DNA of 64,000 nt, taken from Enchytraeus crypticus (taxonomy: Eukaryota > Annelida > Clitellata > Enchytraeida > Enchytraeidae). Each line of letters opens with the position of its first letter. Position 1 is the stretch's first letter. The DNA lies in assembly GCA_905160935.1 (NCBI GenBank), contig CAJHZI010000191.1, forward strand, positions 93,501 to 157,500, in the 5' to 3' direction. Both the position numbers and the translations under genes were made by a program. The notes below the pieces were generated by a model, which worked only from the letters and a program-made list of their open reading frames with translations, made no database searches and was not told the DNA's origin. Below, one piece after another: positions 23,701-35,200 of this stretch.

Positions 23701-26700
23701 AATTAATTTTCTTAGCTCTACTAAAGTACAAAGTTACTATAATTCCTTTACAAGGTTTTGAATTGAATTTTGCTCAGGAAGCAAAACACTTCAGAGTGAA
23801 TTTGAGTCGTTTCTTAATACTTTTCTTTCATCATATGTGTTTTTATTACTGTAACGAACGATCAAATAATGGAATTGGTAATGTGACTTAGAATATTAAA
23901 ATTGATTCAAAACTCTTCATAATAATTTGCAAAGATTCCTTTTGCTTGAACGAGCAATAAAATGAATGCTATACATTCGTAGCAAATTGTCAAAACTAAA
24001 CCTGTTGCACTACTTCTTGACTGTGAGTTGAGTAAAACTGATTCACCAGCAAGGACAGAAGGTGAAATTATAAGAAATATCTAATCCATTGATTGATTGA
24101 TTCGCTTACAGGTATCAGAGGTAGGCCTAGTTGTGAGCGAGCTCTGAATAAGTTAATGGTTGATAGAGTAACTGATTGATTGACTTATTGATTGATTGCT
24201 TGATTGATTAATTGATTGATTCGCCTACAATGTATGACTAACTATCAGCAAATTCTAAATAAGTCAGTGATTGAGATAGTAACTGATTGATTGATTTATG
24301 GATCGATTGATTAATTTATTAATTCGTCTGCAGGTATAGGAGGTAGAACTAATTATGAGCAATCTCTGAATTGAGACAGTGGTTAATATAGTAATTAACT
24401 GATTGATTAAGGATTGACTAATTAATTGATTAATTAGTATATTAATTGTTTTATTCGCCTACAGGTATAGGAGGTAGAACTAATTATGAGCAAGCTCTGA
24501 TTGAGTCAGTGGTTGATAGAGTAACTGAGCTGAGGGACAGAGTCATAAAACTCGAATTCAGTCCTGAAAATCACGACAAGGTAAAACACCGTCGCTCTAT
24601 CTTAGTGTACTATCCACTAGCAGGTCCATGGTTTATACTGTATCTTCTCCACATTCATAGGGGTATAGCTGAATTTCTGATTTCACCTATTGAAAGCTGG
24701 TGATATTGTCTAATTTTATTTTCCGTTTTATGCGACAAAAATAGAATTTATGGTGCAGTTTATGGTGCAGCAAATAATGAAAATGTTTTTGCAAAGTACA
24801 GTATATGTTAATGGTAATCAGTATTTCTATGTCTACTATTTTAATGTGAATCACTATGCAAATACGCAATGAAGACTAACATCAAAAGTGTATATTCAGT
24901 ATTATATGTATGATAGGTTAATCTATAATGTACATGTATATATCAGTATGTGTATATCGAAATTCTGACAAACTTTTAGTTTTACCGACATCGTCATTGG
25001 CTGGAGCAAACGGCGATGTCGGTAAGAAATTCGACCGCGGATCAGCATGTGTGGGGTTCAAATCCTGGGCTTACCTTCACTGACATAGCTTTCGAAACAA
25101 ATTACTACACATTCAAGCGTACTGATACACACTATATTAATATGTGTAGCATAAAATCGATGGCTCTTTATAAAATTTATATAAGATATTGAATAATTCT
25201 TTAATTTTAATTTTATTTTTAAATTGACGGCGGGATTAGCGCACTTGGTTTAGTTGCGCGTCAATAATCTAAGTTAAGCTGCATCGGCCTCTGTTAGTCT
25301 TTGTGGGCGACCACTTTGAAAGACCGAGTGTTGACAGCTTTGAAAGACAAAATCCCAGGGTGATGGAAGGTTATTATTAAATCCGCGCCGGCTGTAATTG
25401 ATGCGCCATCAAAAGGCAAAGATTACTAATAACTATGGAGAGGAAGGAGGAAATTGGTCTTAAACAGGCATCTGTGCTTCCTGACTCAGTGTGCCGTTAT
25501 GCTAAATTCATAATTTATGCTTCATGATTCACCGAGGTTTATGGATTCAATTGATATTTGCGTGATATTGAACTTGCGCAGGTTCGCTGTTGTGTGATAT
25601 GAACTATTCGGGTTTGCAAGCCCCATACTGGTGTTTTAAATAGTGCAATTCAATGGAAACTGGCATACAAATTGTCAAAATATTAAATTCAACAGAATTG
25701 TGCTAATTTAATTACGAAGGCGGTTTAATCTCGATTCGTAGGAATAGTTGATGCTGCATCGTGTGTTCTTTGATATATTTAAATAGTTAATTTATATAGC
25801 AAATAATGCCGTCTTAGATAATATGCATCTCCACAGTAATGAAAGTAATAACTAATATAAAAGAAATATTTTGTAATGAATATTTCTACAGGATGTCGCC
25901 ATTAAAAACTTTGAAGACAACTTTCTCCCTCTGGCCATACCGAATCTCGATAAATTTATCTCAAGAAATCCATACAACTCAGGATACTTCGTGGGAAAAT
26001 CGGTTCGTATTCAGCATAAATAAATAAATAAATATAATATTAAAAATATATAATATTATATATATATATATATAGTATAGATAATATTATGTGTACAACT
26101 GTACATACATGCATATATATACAATATTATATATAATAAAAATATAAATAAATAAAAGATGATGATGATGATATAAATAAATAATAATAACATAATAAAT
26201 ATATTCTAAAATGCATAAATATATTATAATATATACAGCGTATCATATATATTTGATAATATATATATTATATAATTATATAATAATATATATATTCTTC
26301 TCCTTCTTCTTCATCTTCTTCTTCTTCTTCTTGAACACACATCGATTCACAAATAAATCGCTTCACAAAAGTTTATGTCTTATTCACACCGTAATGCTGC
26401 CTATAGCATGTTTGGCTTCTGATGTGGTTCCTATGCTTAACTTAATCCTGTCTCAGGTACCTACAGCGACAAGTGCAGTATACTAGTATGCTACAAATCT
26501 ATTTCACTAGTACTAGTACTATTTCTAGTTATTCTTCTTGTATTACATGCGGCTTTCACTGATTCTGTAATGTATAACTAAACTGATAAAAATTGTACAA
26601 GTTACAGAACTTGAGTGTTTTCCTATAAAGCTCTACTGCCTAACTTGAAGAGCGTTGCTGTACTGTGGCAATAATCAATCAGTTTTCCGTATGGTTATAA

Positions 26701-26911
26701 CATTAATTAACTAAACTAATAATTAATTTAATTGTACTACTTACAGATCTCTCTGGCAGACATACACTTCTACTCTGCCATAGAACTGCTGCTGCCTAAC
26801 ATGCCTGACGTCCTCATCAGACACCCACGACTTCAGCAGCTGTTTGATCGAGTGGCAGCCCACCCAGGCATAGCAGAGTACCTCAGGGCTAGGCCCATCA
26901 CTCCATACTAG
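20589..26911 (+). CDS. sigma-class glutathione S-transferase, copy B (5 exons, 205 aa)
   Basis: Exons: 20589-20721 (133 nt), 21360-21452 (93), 24465-24580 (116), 25892-26002 (111) and 26747-26911 (165, with stop TAG); total 618 nt, 205 residues, all GT/AG. Tyr8 lies in YRLTYFNAKGRAE; the cis-Pro is residue 52 in WGTLPLLE; Gln63-Ser64 lie in VGQSVTIARF. Exon sizes match copy A at four of five exons, so the two arose by duplication, but the proteins differ widely and the event is old. The start is the only ATG preceding the conserved N-terminus. Two 35-bp direct repeats lie 29-98 bp upstream. Intron 2 carries a CR1/L2-like LINE and damaged copies of the exon 3 acceptor region. Confidence 0.93.
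20975..21100 (+). mobile_element. RLE-type LINE, 3' UTR fragment
   Basis: GTAGCCGGGCGGCGATTCAG and the ACCCCAGG...CCGGGGT hairpin, bracketed by TAA repeats, in GST B intron 1. Confidence 0.7.
21155..21295 (-). mobile_element. SINE-A copy with small internal insertion
   Basis: Head and tail in order; a CCACCCCTCTTTATCTT-containing insertion of about 20 bp lies between the boxes, and the same string recurs at 21479 outside the SINE. Confidence 0.7.
21360..21452 (+). CDS. GST B exon 2
   Basis: Acceptor TGTTGTAG|, donor GGAG|GTAAGA, 93 nt, phase 1-1. It encodes TPWGTLPLLEVEGN and the QSVTIARFIAKEG helix. A SINE-A copy sits just upstream in intron 1 and another just downstream in intron 2. Confidence 0.92.
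21535..21690 (+). mobile_element. SINE-A copy with inverted 5' extension
   Basis: A complete SINE-A preceded by GACATCGCCACTGGCT, the inverted complement of its own first bases, giving a near-perfect 16-bp hairpin. Confidence 0.8.
22444..23580 (-). mobile_element. LINE C: CR1/L2-like non-LTR retrotransposon fragment
   Basis: Minus-strand frames encode YGVSQGSVLGPILFNLY, a YTDDTQMY motif C (normally YADD), FLALNPSKTE, SVRNLGAILDKHLTFHEHI, then ACFFHIRDLRRILPYLSRET and ALVQSKLDYCNSLFF, typical of Jockey/CR1/L2-group reverse transcriptases. A frameshift near 23225 splits it and the 5' region is absent. It sits in GST B intron 2. The 3' end, with AAC/AAT repeats, recurs at 13398-13560 and 57985-58140. 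Confidence 0.85.
24101..24452 (+). repeat. degenerate tandem copies of GST B exon 3 acceptor and 5' half
   Basis: Copies begin near 24101, 24221 and 24322; the true exon region begins at 24453. Each repeats the TTCGCCTACAG acceptor and about 65 nt of exon 3, then breaks into ATTGATTG simple repeat where the real exon continues with ACTGAGCTGAGG. The first and third copies keep an AG acceptor; the second has lost it. Each would hit a stop codon if spliced in. Confidence 0.8.
24465..24580 (+). CDS. GST B exon 3
   Basis: 116 nt, acceptor CGCCTACAG|, donor GACAAG|GTAAAA. It encodes RTNYEQALIESVVDRVTELR. Three degenerate tandem copies of the acceptor and first half of this exon lie upstream (24101-24410). 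Confidence 0.9.
24596..24663 (-). mobile_element. LINE B 3'-terminal fragment
   Basis: About 68 bp matching the last part of LINE B (CTTAGTGTACTATCCACTAG, then CAGGTCCATGG), just after GST B exon 3. Confidence 0.6.
24984..25100 (+). mobile_element. SINE-A copy with inverted 5' extension
   Basis: TTACCGACATCG precedes and is complementary to CGATGTCGGTAA of the same head. Tail truncated after the GACATAGCTTTCG block. Confidence 0.8.
25226..25505 (+). mobile_element. tRNA/5S SINE (SINE-B) copy
   Basis: tRNA-like A box GATTAGCGCACTTGGTTTAG, then a 5S-like AAGTTAAGCTGCATCGGCC segment, then a shared 3' body (AGAGGAAGGAGGAAATTGG, CTGTGCTTCCTGACTCAGTG). In GST B intron 3. Confidence 0.75.
25892..26002 (+). 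CDS. GST B exon 4
   Basis: 111 nt, acceptor TTTCTACAG|, donor AAATCG|GTTCGT, phase 0-0. It encodes the segment from DVAIKNFEDNFLP to NSGYFVGKS. Confidence 0.9.
26340..26465 (-). mobile_element. SINE-R fragment
   Basis: Internal part of SINE-R (TCACAAAAGTTTATGTCTTA, then GGCTTCTGATGTGGTTCC), in GST B intron 4. Confidence 0.5.
26747..26911 (+). CDS. GST B exon 5 and stop
   Basis: 165 nt after acceptor ACTTACAG|. It starts [18 protein letters not shown], nearly identical to GST A exon 5, and ends TAG. Confidence 0.93.
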   Translation: MSLADIHFYSAIELLLPNMPDVLIRHPRLQQLFDRVAAHPGIAEYLRARPITPY

Positions 26912-27090
26912 TCCCCATTTTCAAGATCTATTTGAACTCTTTACATGGCATCTTAGCCATATAGCCTCTGAAACCAACTCTTATTATCACTTTAATCCGT
27001 TAATTAATTTATTGTATTTAATTTATTAGATTAATTAATTTCAAATTCACATTCATTAAATTAATTCATTTAATATAAAATGCAATTTAC

Positions 27091-27245
27091 CCGTGTGGTG
27101 TCCTGGTTGTTGAAAATAGACCAACCGTAGACTGCACTTGTCGTAAAAGGCACCAAAACACTAGAATACAAACCAACGTCAGAAAGAGCATTCGTTTGGT
27201 GAGTGCCTAGGCTCCAGAAATTGCTACAAAATTTTCAAAAACGAA
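27091..27245 (+). mobile_element. SINE-R' copy
   Basis: Collinear with the copies at 537-690 and 41911-42072: CGTGTGGTGTCCTGG head, GACCAACCGTAGACTGCACT, AACCAACGTCAGAAAGAGCA, AGAAATTGCTACAAAATTT. Confidence 0.7.
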
Positions 27246-27249
27246 TAGA

Positions 27250-29070
27250 AATTTCAAGGTCTATTCTTATCTCAACCATGGGAAGATGAAGATGATAAAC
27301 GTACAGTATATTAGGCTTATACCCCTTGTGATCCAGTTACAGATGCTAAGCTTAGCTTACAGATTTAGTAACTTTTAGTCGGAGCCATTTGAATGCTATT
27401 GATCGCTGAGTCATTTAGTGGGAGCAAATTGATTGGTAAAACGATAAATCTCTAGATGTCGCCACTAATCCACTGAATTGCTAATTAATTCAAGGCAATT
27501 TATTAATTAAGCCAATTATCTCTATTTCATGAGATATGAGAAACGGCGTGATTAGCGCAATTGGTTAAGTTGCGCGTCAATAATCGAAGTTAAGCTAAGT
27601 CGGCCTAGGTTTGTACATGGTTGGTTACCACCTTAGAAGACCGAGTGTTGACAGCTTTGAATGAAAAACTCCCAGCATGTTGGAAGGTTATTCGTAAATC
27701 GACGCTTGCTGCAATTAATGCGCCATCAAACGGCAACGATTACAAATAACCACGGAGAGGAAGGAGGAAATGGGTCTTAAACAGGCACCTGTGCTTCCTG
27801 ACCCAGTGTGCCGTTATGCTATGCTGTGCTATATTATTAATGTTACGCAACCTTAAAGCTAGCTATAAATTTATATTTTCTTATTATTCTGTCCAGGATA
27901 TTGTCAAGCGCTATGCAGATGATAGTTTATGAGCTCTATTTAATCGAATTTATTTTGCACCTTAAGGATTCGGTAAATTGCTTTATGTATACAAACATTA
28001 ATCGATAGTTGTTGGACTGACTAACTTTTCCGATAAGCAAAAAACCGAATACCGTTAGAATTATATTTCGATCGAATGCTAATGTATGAGTAAAGTCGTC
28101 TTATAACTTGTGCACAAAACGATTTTATACATTTCAGTTGTCATAAATAAATCTTTTGTAAAATAATTGTTTATAAAAACAAAATTTAGCGAACGACATC
28201 AGTTTTTAGGCTAATTTTGTTATTTTCATAAAGTGGCGAGACTATAACTTTTGTTAGTTGTTACTATTAGAACTTGTAATAGCCTATTATTCGAGATTTT
28301 ATGCGAATAATTAAACACAAATTTCCAATTATAATAGTATTCTGCTTTTGTTGGCCAACCTGTTCTCAAATTTACTAATCAATTCTAAAGGATATCTGAA
28401 ATGTGTTTGAAAGAATTTTATGAGTTTACTAAGATTTCAAAACTTTTCGGTGCGTAAAGTTGTTTGAACACATGCTGATAAACAAGTGCTTAGCTTAGGA
28501 TAAAAGTTCAACAAAATGTATCAAAAGATGTTTGTAAAGTATGTAAACTGATATGAAAGACATTTTTAATAGCAACAATTTGTAAATATCACCATACTTC
28601 CATGGTTATAGGATTGACCGTTTGAATTTTACGAAAGTTTAATGAGATTTGTCCAGTGATTTTAAATGGTACATTAGTAATGCAATTTATTACATCTAAT
28701 TATGTCTTGCACATGCGTGGTGAATTAAAACGACTCTATACACCGACGTCTGGTTTCAACAGTTTCGCACGTATAAGCGTGCGTCCTAAAGGATTTTTGC
28801 CAACTTTACTGTAATTTAGATTTTTCCCCTTTTATTTTACGAGAAATTTTGTGATAAACAATACTCCTTTAGGAGTAGCGCAACAATTCTATTCACGCGT
28901 ATATTAAATTAGTTTGCAGGATGGCAGTTAACATGCACCGAATTAATGAAAAATATTCAGCTTAGCTCATAACGAACGTCTAATGCGCAAATGGTAAGAA
29001 TTAATCGTACTTGAAGGAAAATTAATTCGTTCATTAGAGTAGATAAAAATTCCCAAACCACTCTGAGGCT
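27250..29070. other. spacer between GST B and the signal-peptide exon
   Basis: Apart from the SINE-B copy at 27542-27830, nothing recognisable. The last 200 bp lead into the TATA-like box. Confidence 0.5.
27542..27830 (+). mobile_element. tRNA/5S SINE (SINE-B) copy
   Basis: The best-preserved copy. GATTAGCGCAATTGGTTAAG is followed by GTTAAGCTAAGTCGGCCTAG and ACCGAGTGTTGACAGC, which align with the internal control region and 3' part of animal 5S rRNA. Confidence 0.78.
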
Positions 29071-29075
29071 AAAGC

Positions 29076-29082
29076 TATAAAT
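29076..29082 (+). promoter_or_regulatory. TATA-like box of the signal-peptide exon
   Basis: TATAAAT sits 72-78 bp upstream of the ATG at 29154. A TCA-containing initiator-like sequence at about 29103-29106 lies the expected 25-30 bp downstream. Inferred from sequence only. Confidence 0.45.
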
Positions 29083-29153
29083 TGCACTTAGGTTTTTTAC
29101 CAGTCAATGCATTCGTACTTGGACACTCGCAGTCAACTGCAGCAGTTGTCAAC

Positions 29154-29229
29154 ATGTATCGAGGAGCTTTGTGCAGAACCTTCTTCGTTTTACTCTCCAT
29201 TGTCGTCGATCAATGTGCGAGATTCGCAA
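29154..29229 (+). CDS. signal-peptide exon (C-type lectin exon 1)
   Basis: The ATG at 29154 opens MYRGALCRTFFVLLSIVVDQ, followed by CARFA and a strong donor CGCAA|GTAAGG in phase 1. The hydrophobic core and length suit a secretory signal. A TATA-like box lies about 75 bp upstream. It could instead be exon 1 of a different secreted gene whose other exons were not recognised. Confidence 0.6.
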
Positions 29230-29645
29230 GTAAGGATTACCGAGCCTCATTTAATTAAATTTTATTTACAAATTTGAGATAATTTTTAAGCTATTGAGAA
29301 AAATATTATGTGCACAATTTTTTAGAAATAGTTTGATACACTCCTAGGGTCTTATTAAGCTCGGGCCAGTATAAAATAGATCAAATGTAAAATGCGCGTG
29401 TGAAAATGGATAATTAAGTTGCAGATGAGAAAGACAAAGTGAAGCCACTTCTGAAGCAGAATAATTCAGCTAAGTACCTATGTATTGAAGGATTTAACGG
29501 ATAATACTTTAAGATGATCATGATGTACATGATTTATCAGGATTATGATGATGTGATCATTTAATTTATCAAGCAGTGAGTCTTTCAGGCGTAGAATATT
29601 TGTGAATATGAACCTTTAGCTTATTATCTGATAGATCCCCCAGAG

Positions 29646-29681
<36 letters not shown>

Positions 29682-29717
29682 GGGGAGAGAGAGGGAGCGA
29701 AGGAGAGAGGGAGCGAA

Positions 29718-29754
<37 letters not shown>

Positions 29755-32210
29755 TAGAGTGGCCGTGTCGTATTGGCTACTCCTATCAAACGATATCCGC
29801 AAATATCAGAACTGGAAACAATAACGCGCTTATCATACACTCTCAGCGTTGCCTTTGTGACGATTAAAAGCGATCAATGCCAGTAGAAAGGTCAACTTCT
29901 ACTTGAACTTCGTTGCTTACGTGACACATTTAAATTAAAGATTCAATATACATGTACGTGTAGCTCAAGTTTCTCGAACATAAAAGTCGGCTATCTGGTG
30001 AAATCAAGATCATTGATTACATGTATCCTTTAGAATTTAAATCGTAGATAATTTTGCATGCATGTACACTGACACTGATCTATCATTGATCATTGATCTA
30101 TTAAATCATAGGTCAATGTATATGTTTGTACACTGACACTGATCTATGATTGATCATTGATCTATTAAATCATAGATCAATGTATATGTTTGTACACTGA
30201 CACTGATCTATGATTGATCATTGATCTATTAAATCATAGGTCAATGTATATGTTTGTACACTGACACTGATCTTTGATTGATCATTGATCTATTAAATCA
30301 TAGGTCAATGTATATGTTTGTACACTGACACTGATCTATGATTGATCATTGATCTATTAAATCATAGATCAATGTATATGTTTGTACACTGACACTGATC
30401 TATGATTGATCATTGATCTATTAAATCATAGGTCAATGTATATGTTTGTACACTGACACTGATCTTTGATTGATCATTGATCTATTAAATCATAGGTCAA
30501 CGTGTATGTTTGTACACTGACCTATGATTGATCATTGATCTATTAAATCATAGGTCAATGCATATGCATGCACAGTGCACTGATCTATGATTGATCATTG
30601 CTCGTAGGTCTATGCAATATGCAGGTATGCAAATATTTTATGTCCTTCTAGCGCAGTAGTTTTATAACCTAAAGCAACATACAATAATAGGCAATGATAA
30701 TACTAGACTACTAATAATACTAACTGTAGTAGTCGTAGTAGTAGTAGTAGTAGTAGTAGTAGTAATAATAATAATAATAAACGAGGCAGTTGCAAGACGC
30801 CATCCTTCATAAGTGCTCCCTTTCTGCCGATAGTTCCATTGACGTTGCGTTGTCAGTTTGGTCCAAAAGCCTCACCTCCAGTGCTCCACCTTCTACCTCA
30901 GTCAGTAGCCAGAAATCATGGGACCGTCCTATAGTGGATCGGATTTATAACAGTCTGTTAGAATCCCAGTCCAATGCAGTAGACAGAGCACGACTCCTAG
31001 CTGTATCAACTAAAAGAAGCAGCGACTGGCTTCACGCTCTCCCTGTTGCTTCTTGTGGGCTATTTTTAGACAATGAGGCGATTCGAGTAGCTGTTAGTTT
31101 CCGTTTAGGGGCGAAAACTTGCGAGCCTCACATGTGCCCCTGCGGTCATGAAGTCGACGCTTTAGGTCTCCACGGTCTCTCCTGCAAACGAAGCTCAGGT
31201 AGAATGTCTCGCCATCACAATTTAAATGACATAATATGGCGAGCACTTTCGAGAGCAGGCATCCCTTCCTATAAGGAACCAAGTGGGTTGTCCAGATCAG
31301 ACGGCAAGCGTCCGGACGGCATGACTTTAGTGCCCTGGTGCAACGGTAAATGTGCCGTTTGGGACGTCACGGTCATTGACACTATGGCAAACTCCTACCT
31401 GAATACGACTTCAGTCACAGCCGGTGGTGCTGCTGTTCATGCCGCCTCTAGGAAGTTGGATAAATACCGTGATCTGTCCTTAGGATATGAAGTTGTTCCG
31501 GTGGCTATTGAAACCATGGGCCCGATGAATCCCGAAGGAGTTGACTTTATTAATGGCATAGGCAGACTTATTGCAGAGCAAACCGGCGATAAGCGAGAGA
31601 CATCTTTTCTTTGGCAAAGGCTTTCCATGACTTTGCAAAGATTTAATGCAGTCTGCTTCAACAATTCTTTTAAGCCGATTGATGACCTCGAGTAGCCGGG
31701 CGGCAATTCAGCACGTATTGCTCGAATCGTTTTTATCAAACCCCAGGTTCTTTACACCGGGGTAATAATAAAAATAAAAAATAATAATAATAATAATAAT
31801 AATAGCAAAAATAATAGTTATAGAATATCTTATCGACATCGCCACAGGTGGAAGCCAGTGGCGACGTCGGTAAGATATTCGACCACGAATCAGTATGAAC
31901 GAGGTTCAAATCCTGGACTCGCCCGTCACTGACATTGCTTTCAAGTGAGGAAACTGACGCTAACATTAGTTTTTAATAATAATAGCAATAATAATATTAT
32001 TACTATTATTAATAGCAATAATCGAGCGACCTCTTTTCTTTGGTAAAGGTTTTCGAAGATTTTGACAAGATTTAAAGCAGTCTGCTTCAGCACTTTCTTT
32101 AAGCAGCTGTATTCTTTCGAGTAGCCGGGCGGCGATTCAGCACTTATTGCTATAATCTTTTTTTCAATCCCCCGAATTTTAAAACCTTATATGTATAAAA
32201 TTGATTGTTA

Positions 32211-32242
<32 letters not shown>

Positions 32243-35200
32243 TAACGGCTATTAATAGACTCAGTATTCACGGGGCTGTTTATAACTTCACGCATGAATG
32301 CCGTCTCATAGACACGCTTGGCCTCTATCTCAGGATGCTAATAAGAAAAACGGCACTTGCAGCGTATGCTTGGGAGTGTTTCAGTTACACATTAGAGACG
32401 GGTCCGTTCACCTCCATGGTCCCCGCGATAACCGCTGCCTAGGGTCTCACAAGCCCCCAATTGATGCTCAAAGACCATCCTCGTCACAGCCCTCCTCCAG
32501 CGATGTAAGGGTTGATGACCTTTGTTCACCTGGCCCCCCAATAAACAGCAACCCCCCGGTGCCATATTCAAATGTTGCTTCCAAGAGTTTTTCTCACCCT
32601 AACCTCACGTGTGGTACAATTAAGCACATCCCAAAATCTGTTCGAGCAACTTGTGCCACTTACCGGATTGACATTTTGAACAGAATCGTACGGGACTCGG
32701 ACGATTTAGAAGCATGGAAATCACTGCTCTCCATGGGTGAGGACGTTTTGCTGGCTCCTAAACGAACTGGAAAGAGTCACAACTTGGCGTCCATTATTCG
32801 CAAAAGAGCGTCTGGGGTTGCCGGCCCTGTCATTTGTATAGATAGTGCGAAGAGTCGTAAACCATTCAAGTTGCGTACCCCTGAGGAATCCTTACGAACA
32901 GTGGTAACGTCAAAGATCGAGGACGGGAACATGCGGGCAGCCGTGAGAATCCTCTGCTCTGAATAGATGTTGGCCCCGAGCAATACTGAGGCTTGCAGAG
33001 AGTTATGTCAGAAACATCCTTCTGCAGACTGCACACCTCGTGTTAGTCATAGCTCTGTCATACCTCAGGCGGTCATTTTCCAAGTCACCGAATCTGAGGT
33101 ATTGAAAGCTGTAAGAAGTTTCCCCGCTAGCTCTTCTGGTGGTCCGGATGGTGTTAGGCCACAGCACATACTGCATTTGGTTTCGTGCCCCATTAAGGAC
33201 AGTGAGGCTCTTACAGCTATTACTGGATTTGTAAATCTACTTCTACAGGGTAAATGCCACCAGGAAGTCAAGCCAATCCTTTTTGGAGCCAATCTAATCG
33301 CTTTAAGGAAAAAGTCTGGCGGGCTTAGACCGATCGCAGTTGGCTACGCATGGCGTAGAATCGCGGCTAAATGCGCAAATACCTTCGCCCTAACCAGGCT
33401 CTCAGACTATCTTCAACCACTTCAGGTAGGTGTGGGGGTGAAAGGTGGTTGTGAAGCAGCTGTGCATGCCGCCCGCCGTTTCATTAGCAGCATGCCAGAA
33501 GATTGGGTGGTGGCAAAACTACATTTCTGCAACGCCTTTAACTCCCTGAAAAGAGACTCCATGCTGGAGGCAGTAGACGCTTCATTACCTGAACTGGGTC
33601 CTTTATGTCGCCTGTCCTATGGAGATCCAAGCGCACTACGTTTTGGTGATAAGGTGATCATGTCTTGTGAGGGTGTACAGCAGGGTGACCCGTTGGGCCC
33701 TCTCCTGTTCAGTCTAACCATACACCCGCTACTCCAGTCACTATCATCTGCGCTGAAAATAGGCTACTTGGACGACATTACGGTGGGCGGGGATGAGGCT
33801 ACTGTGGAGGATGACATATCTAGGCTGATGGTTGCGGGTAAGGCTGTAGGGCTAAGTCTTAACATTCAGAAATGTGAGCTGATGAGCACTCGCTCTAACA
33901 GTAACTTTCCTGTCATCAACTGATTCACTCATGTGAAACCTGTTGAAGCCAGCCTTCTCGGAGCTCCACTGTTGACAGGTCAGGCTATGGATGTGGTTCT
34001 CAACACCCAGTGCTCGAACCTAGAGAGGGTCTCCAGCCGGCTAAAGCTTATCTCCTCGCACGATACTTTAACAATATTGCGAAGCTGCGTTGGATCATCA
34101 AAACTGATATACATCTTGCGGGCTTCTCCATGTGCGGGCCATCCAATGTTGCAGGTATTCGTTCTGTCTCGTCGCTGGCACCTTCTGCATTTTTGGCTTC
34201 TGCCGCGGGGACAAGCGCTGTACAGGACTCGATCCTTTCATGCTCTCCTCAGTTCATCGATGTAGAGGTAGCCAGGGTTCAAGGCATTTGGTCTGCTCTA
34301 TCCTTATCGGAGGCGCCTATTGGAATGGTGTCTAAGTCCATGAAGGCCTGGGACTCCAAAATCTCTGCCATTGCCCACTCGGAACTCTTTGAGAAGGCGT
34401 TAATCCCACAAGAAAAGGCCCGGCTGCTTGCTGTTTCTACTCTTCATAGTGGAGACTGGTTGAAAGCCTTGTCTTTATCTTCCTGTGGCCTCCGCCTGGA
34501 TGACGAGGCAGTGAGAGTAGCGGTTGGTTTTCGGCTGGGCTCTACGCTTTTTGAGCCACACAACTGTGTCTGCGGAGCATCGGTCAATGCTCTGGGCACT
34601 CACGGCCTTTCGTGCATGCGGAGCGCTGGCAGAATCAGCAGACACCAGTTTCTGAATGATCTGATATGGCGTGCTCTAACTCGCGCAAATATTCCGGCCA
34701 TAAAAGAGCCCCAGGGTTTGAGCCGCTCTGATGGGAAACGACCGGACGGTGTATCTCAGATTCGTTGGGCAGAAGGCAAGTGTATCAGCTGGGATGTCAC
34801 TGTGACGAACACATTCTCAGCAAGCAATCTCAGTCTTTCATACGCTGCTGCTGGCTCTGCTGCTGAAGCCGCTGCCAATAGGAAGACACTTAAATATGCC
34901 GCAGTCTCTAGCAGCTACATCTTCCTGCCGATTGCTTTTGAGACATTGGGCCCCATCAACTCTGCCGCGTCTGACTTCATTAACGAATTAGGCAGGAGAA
35001 CCAGTGCCATTACAGGCGACCAACGAGAAAAAGCCTTTCAATGGCAGCGCCTATCTGTTGCACTCCAGCGTTTTAATGCTGTATGCGTTCGTGGCACATT
35101 GGCGAATGCGGCCTCCCAGAGCGTAGAGGAACTATTTTACATATTTTTCATCTTTCTTTTAATTAAATAAAGTCTTTTTTATCTTATATTTTAGCCCAGG

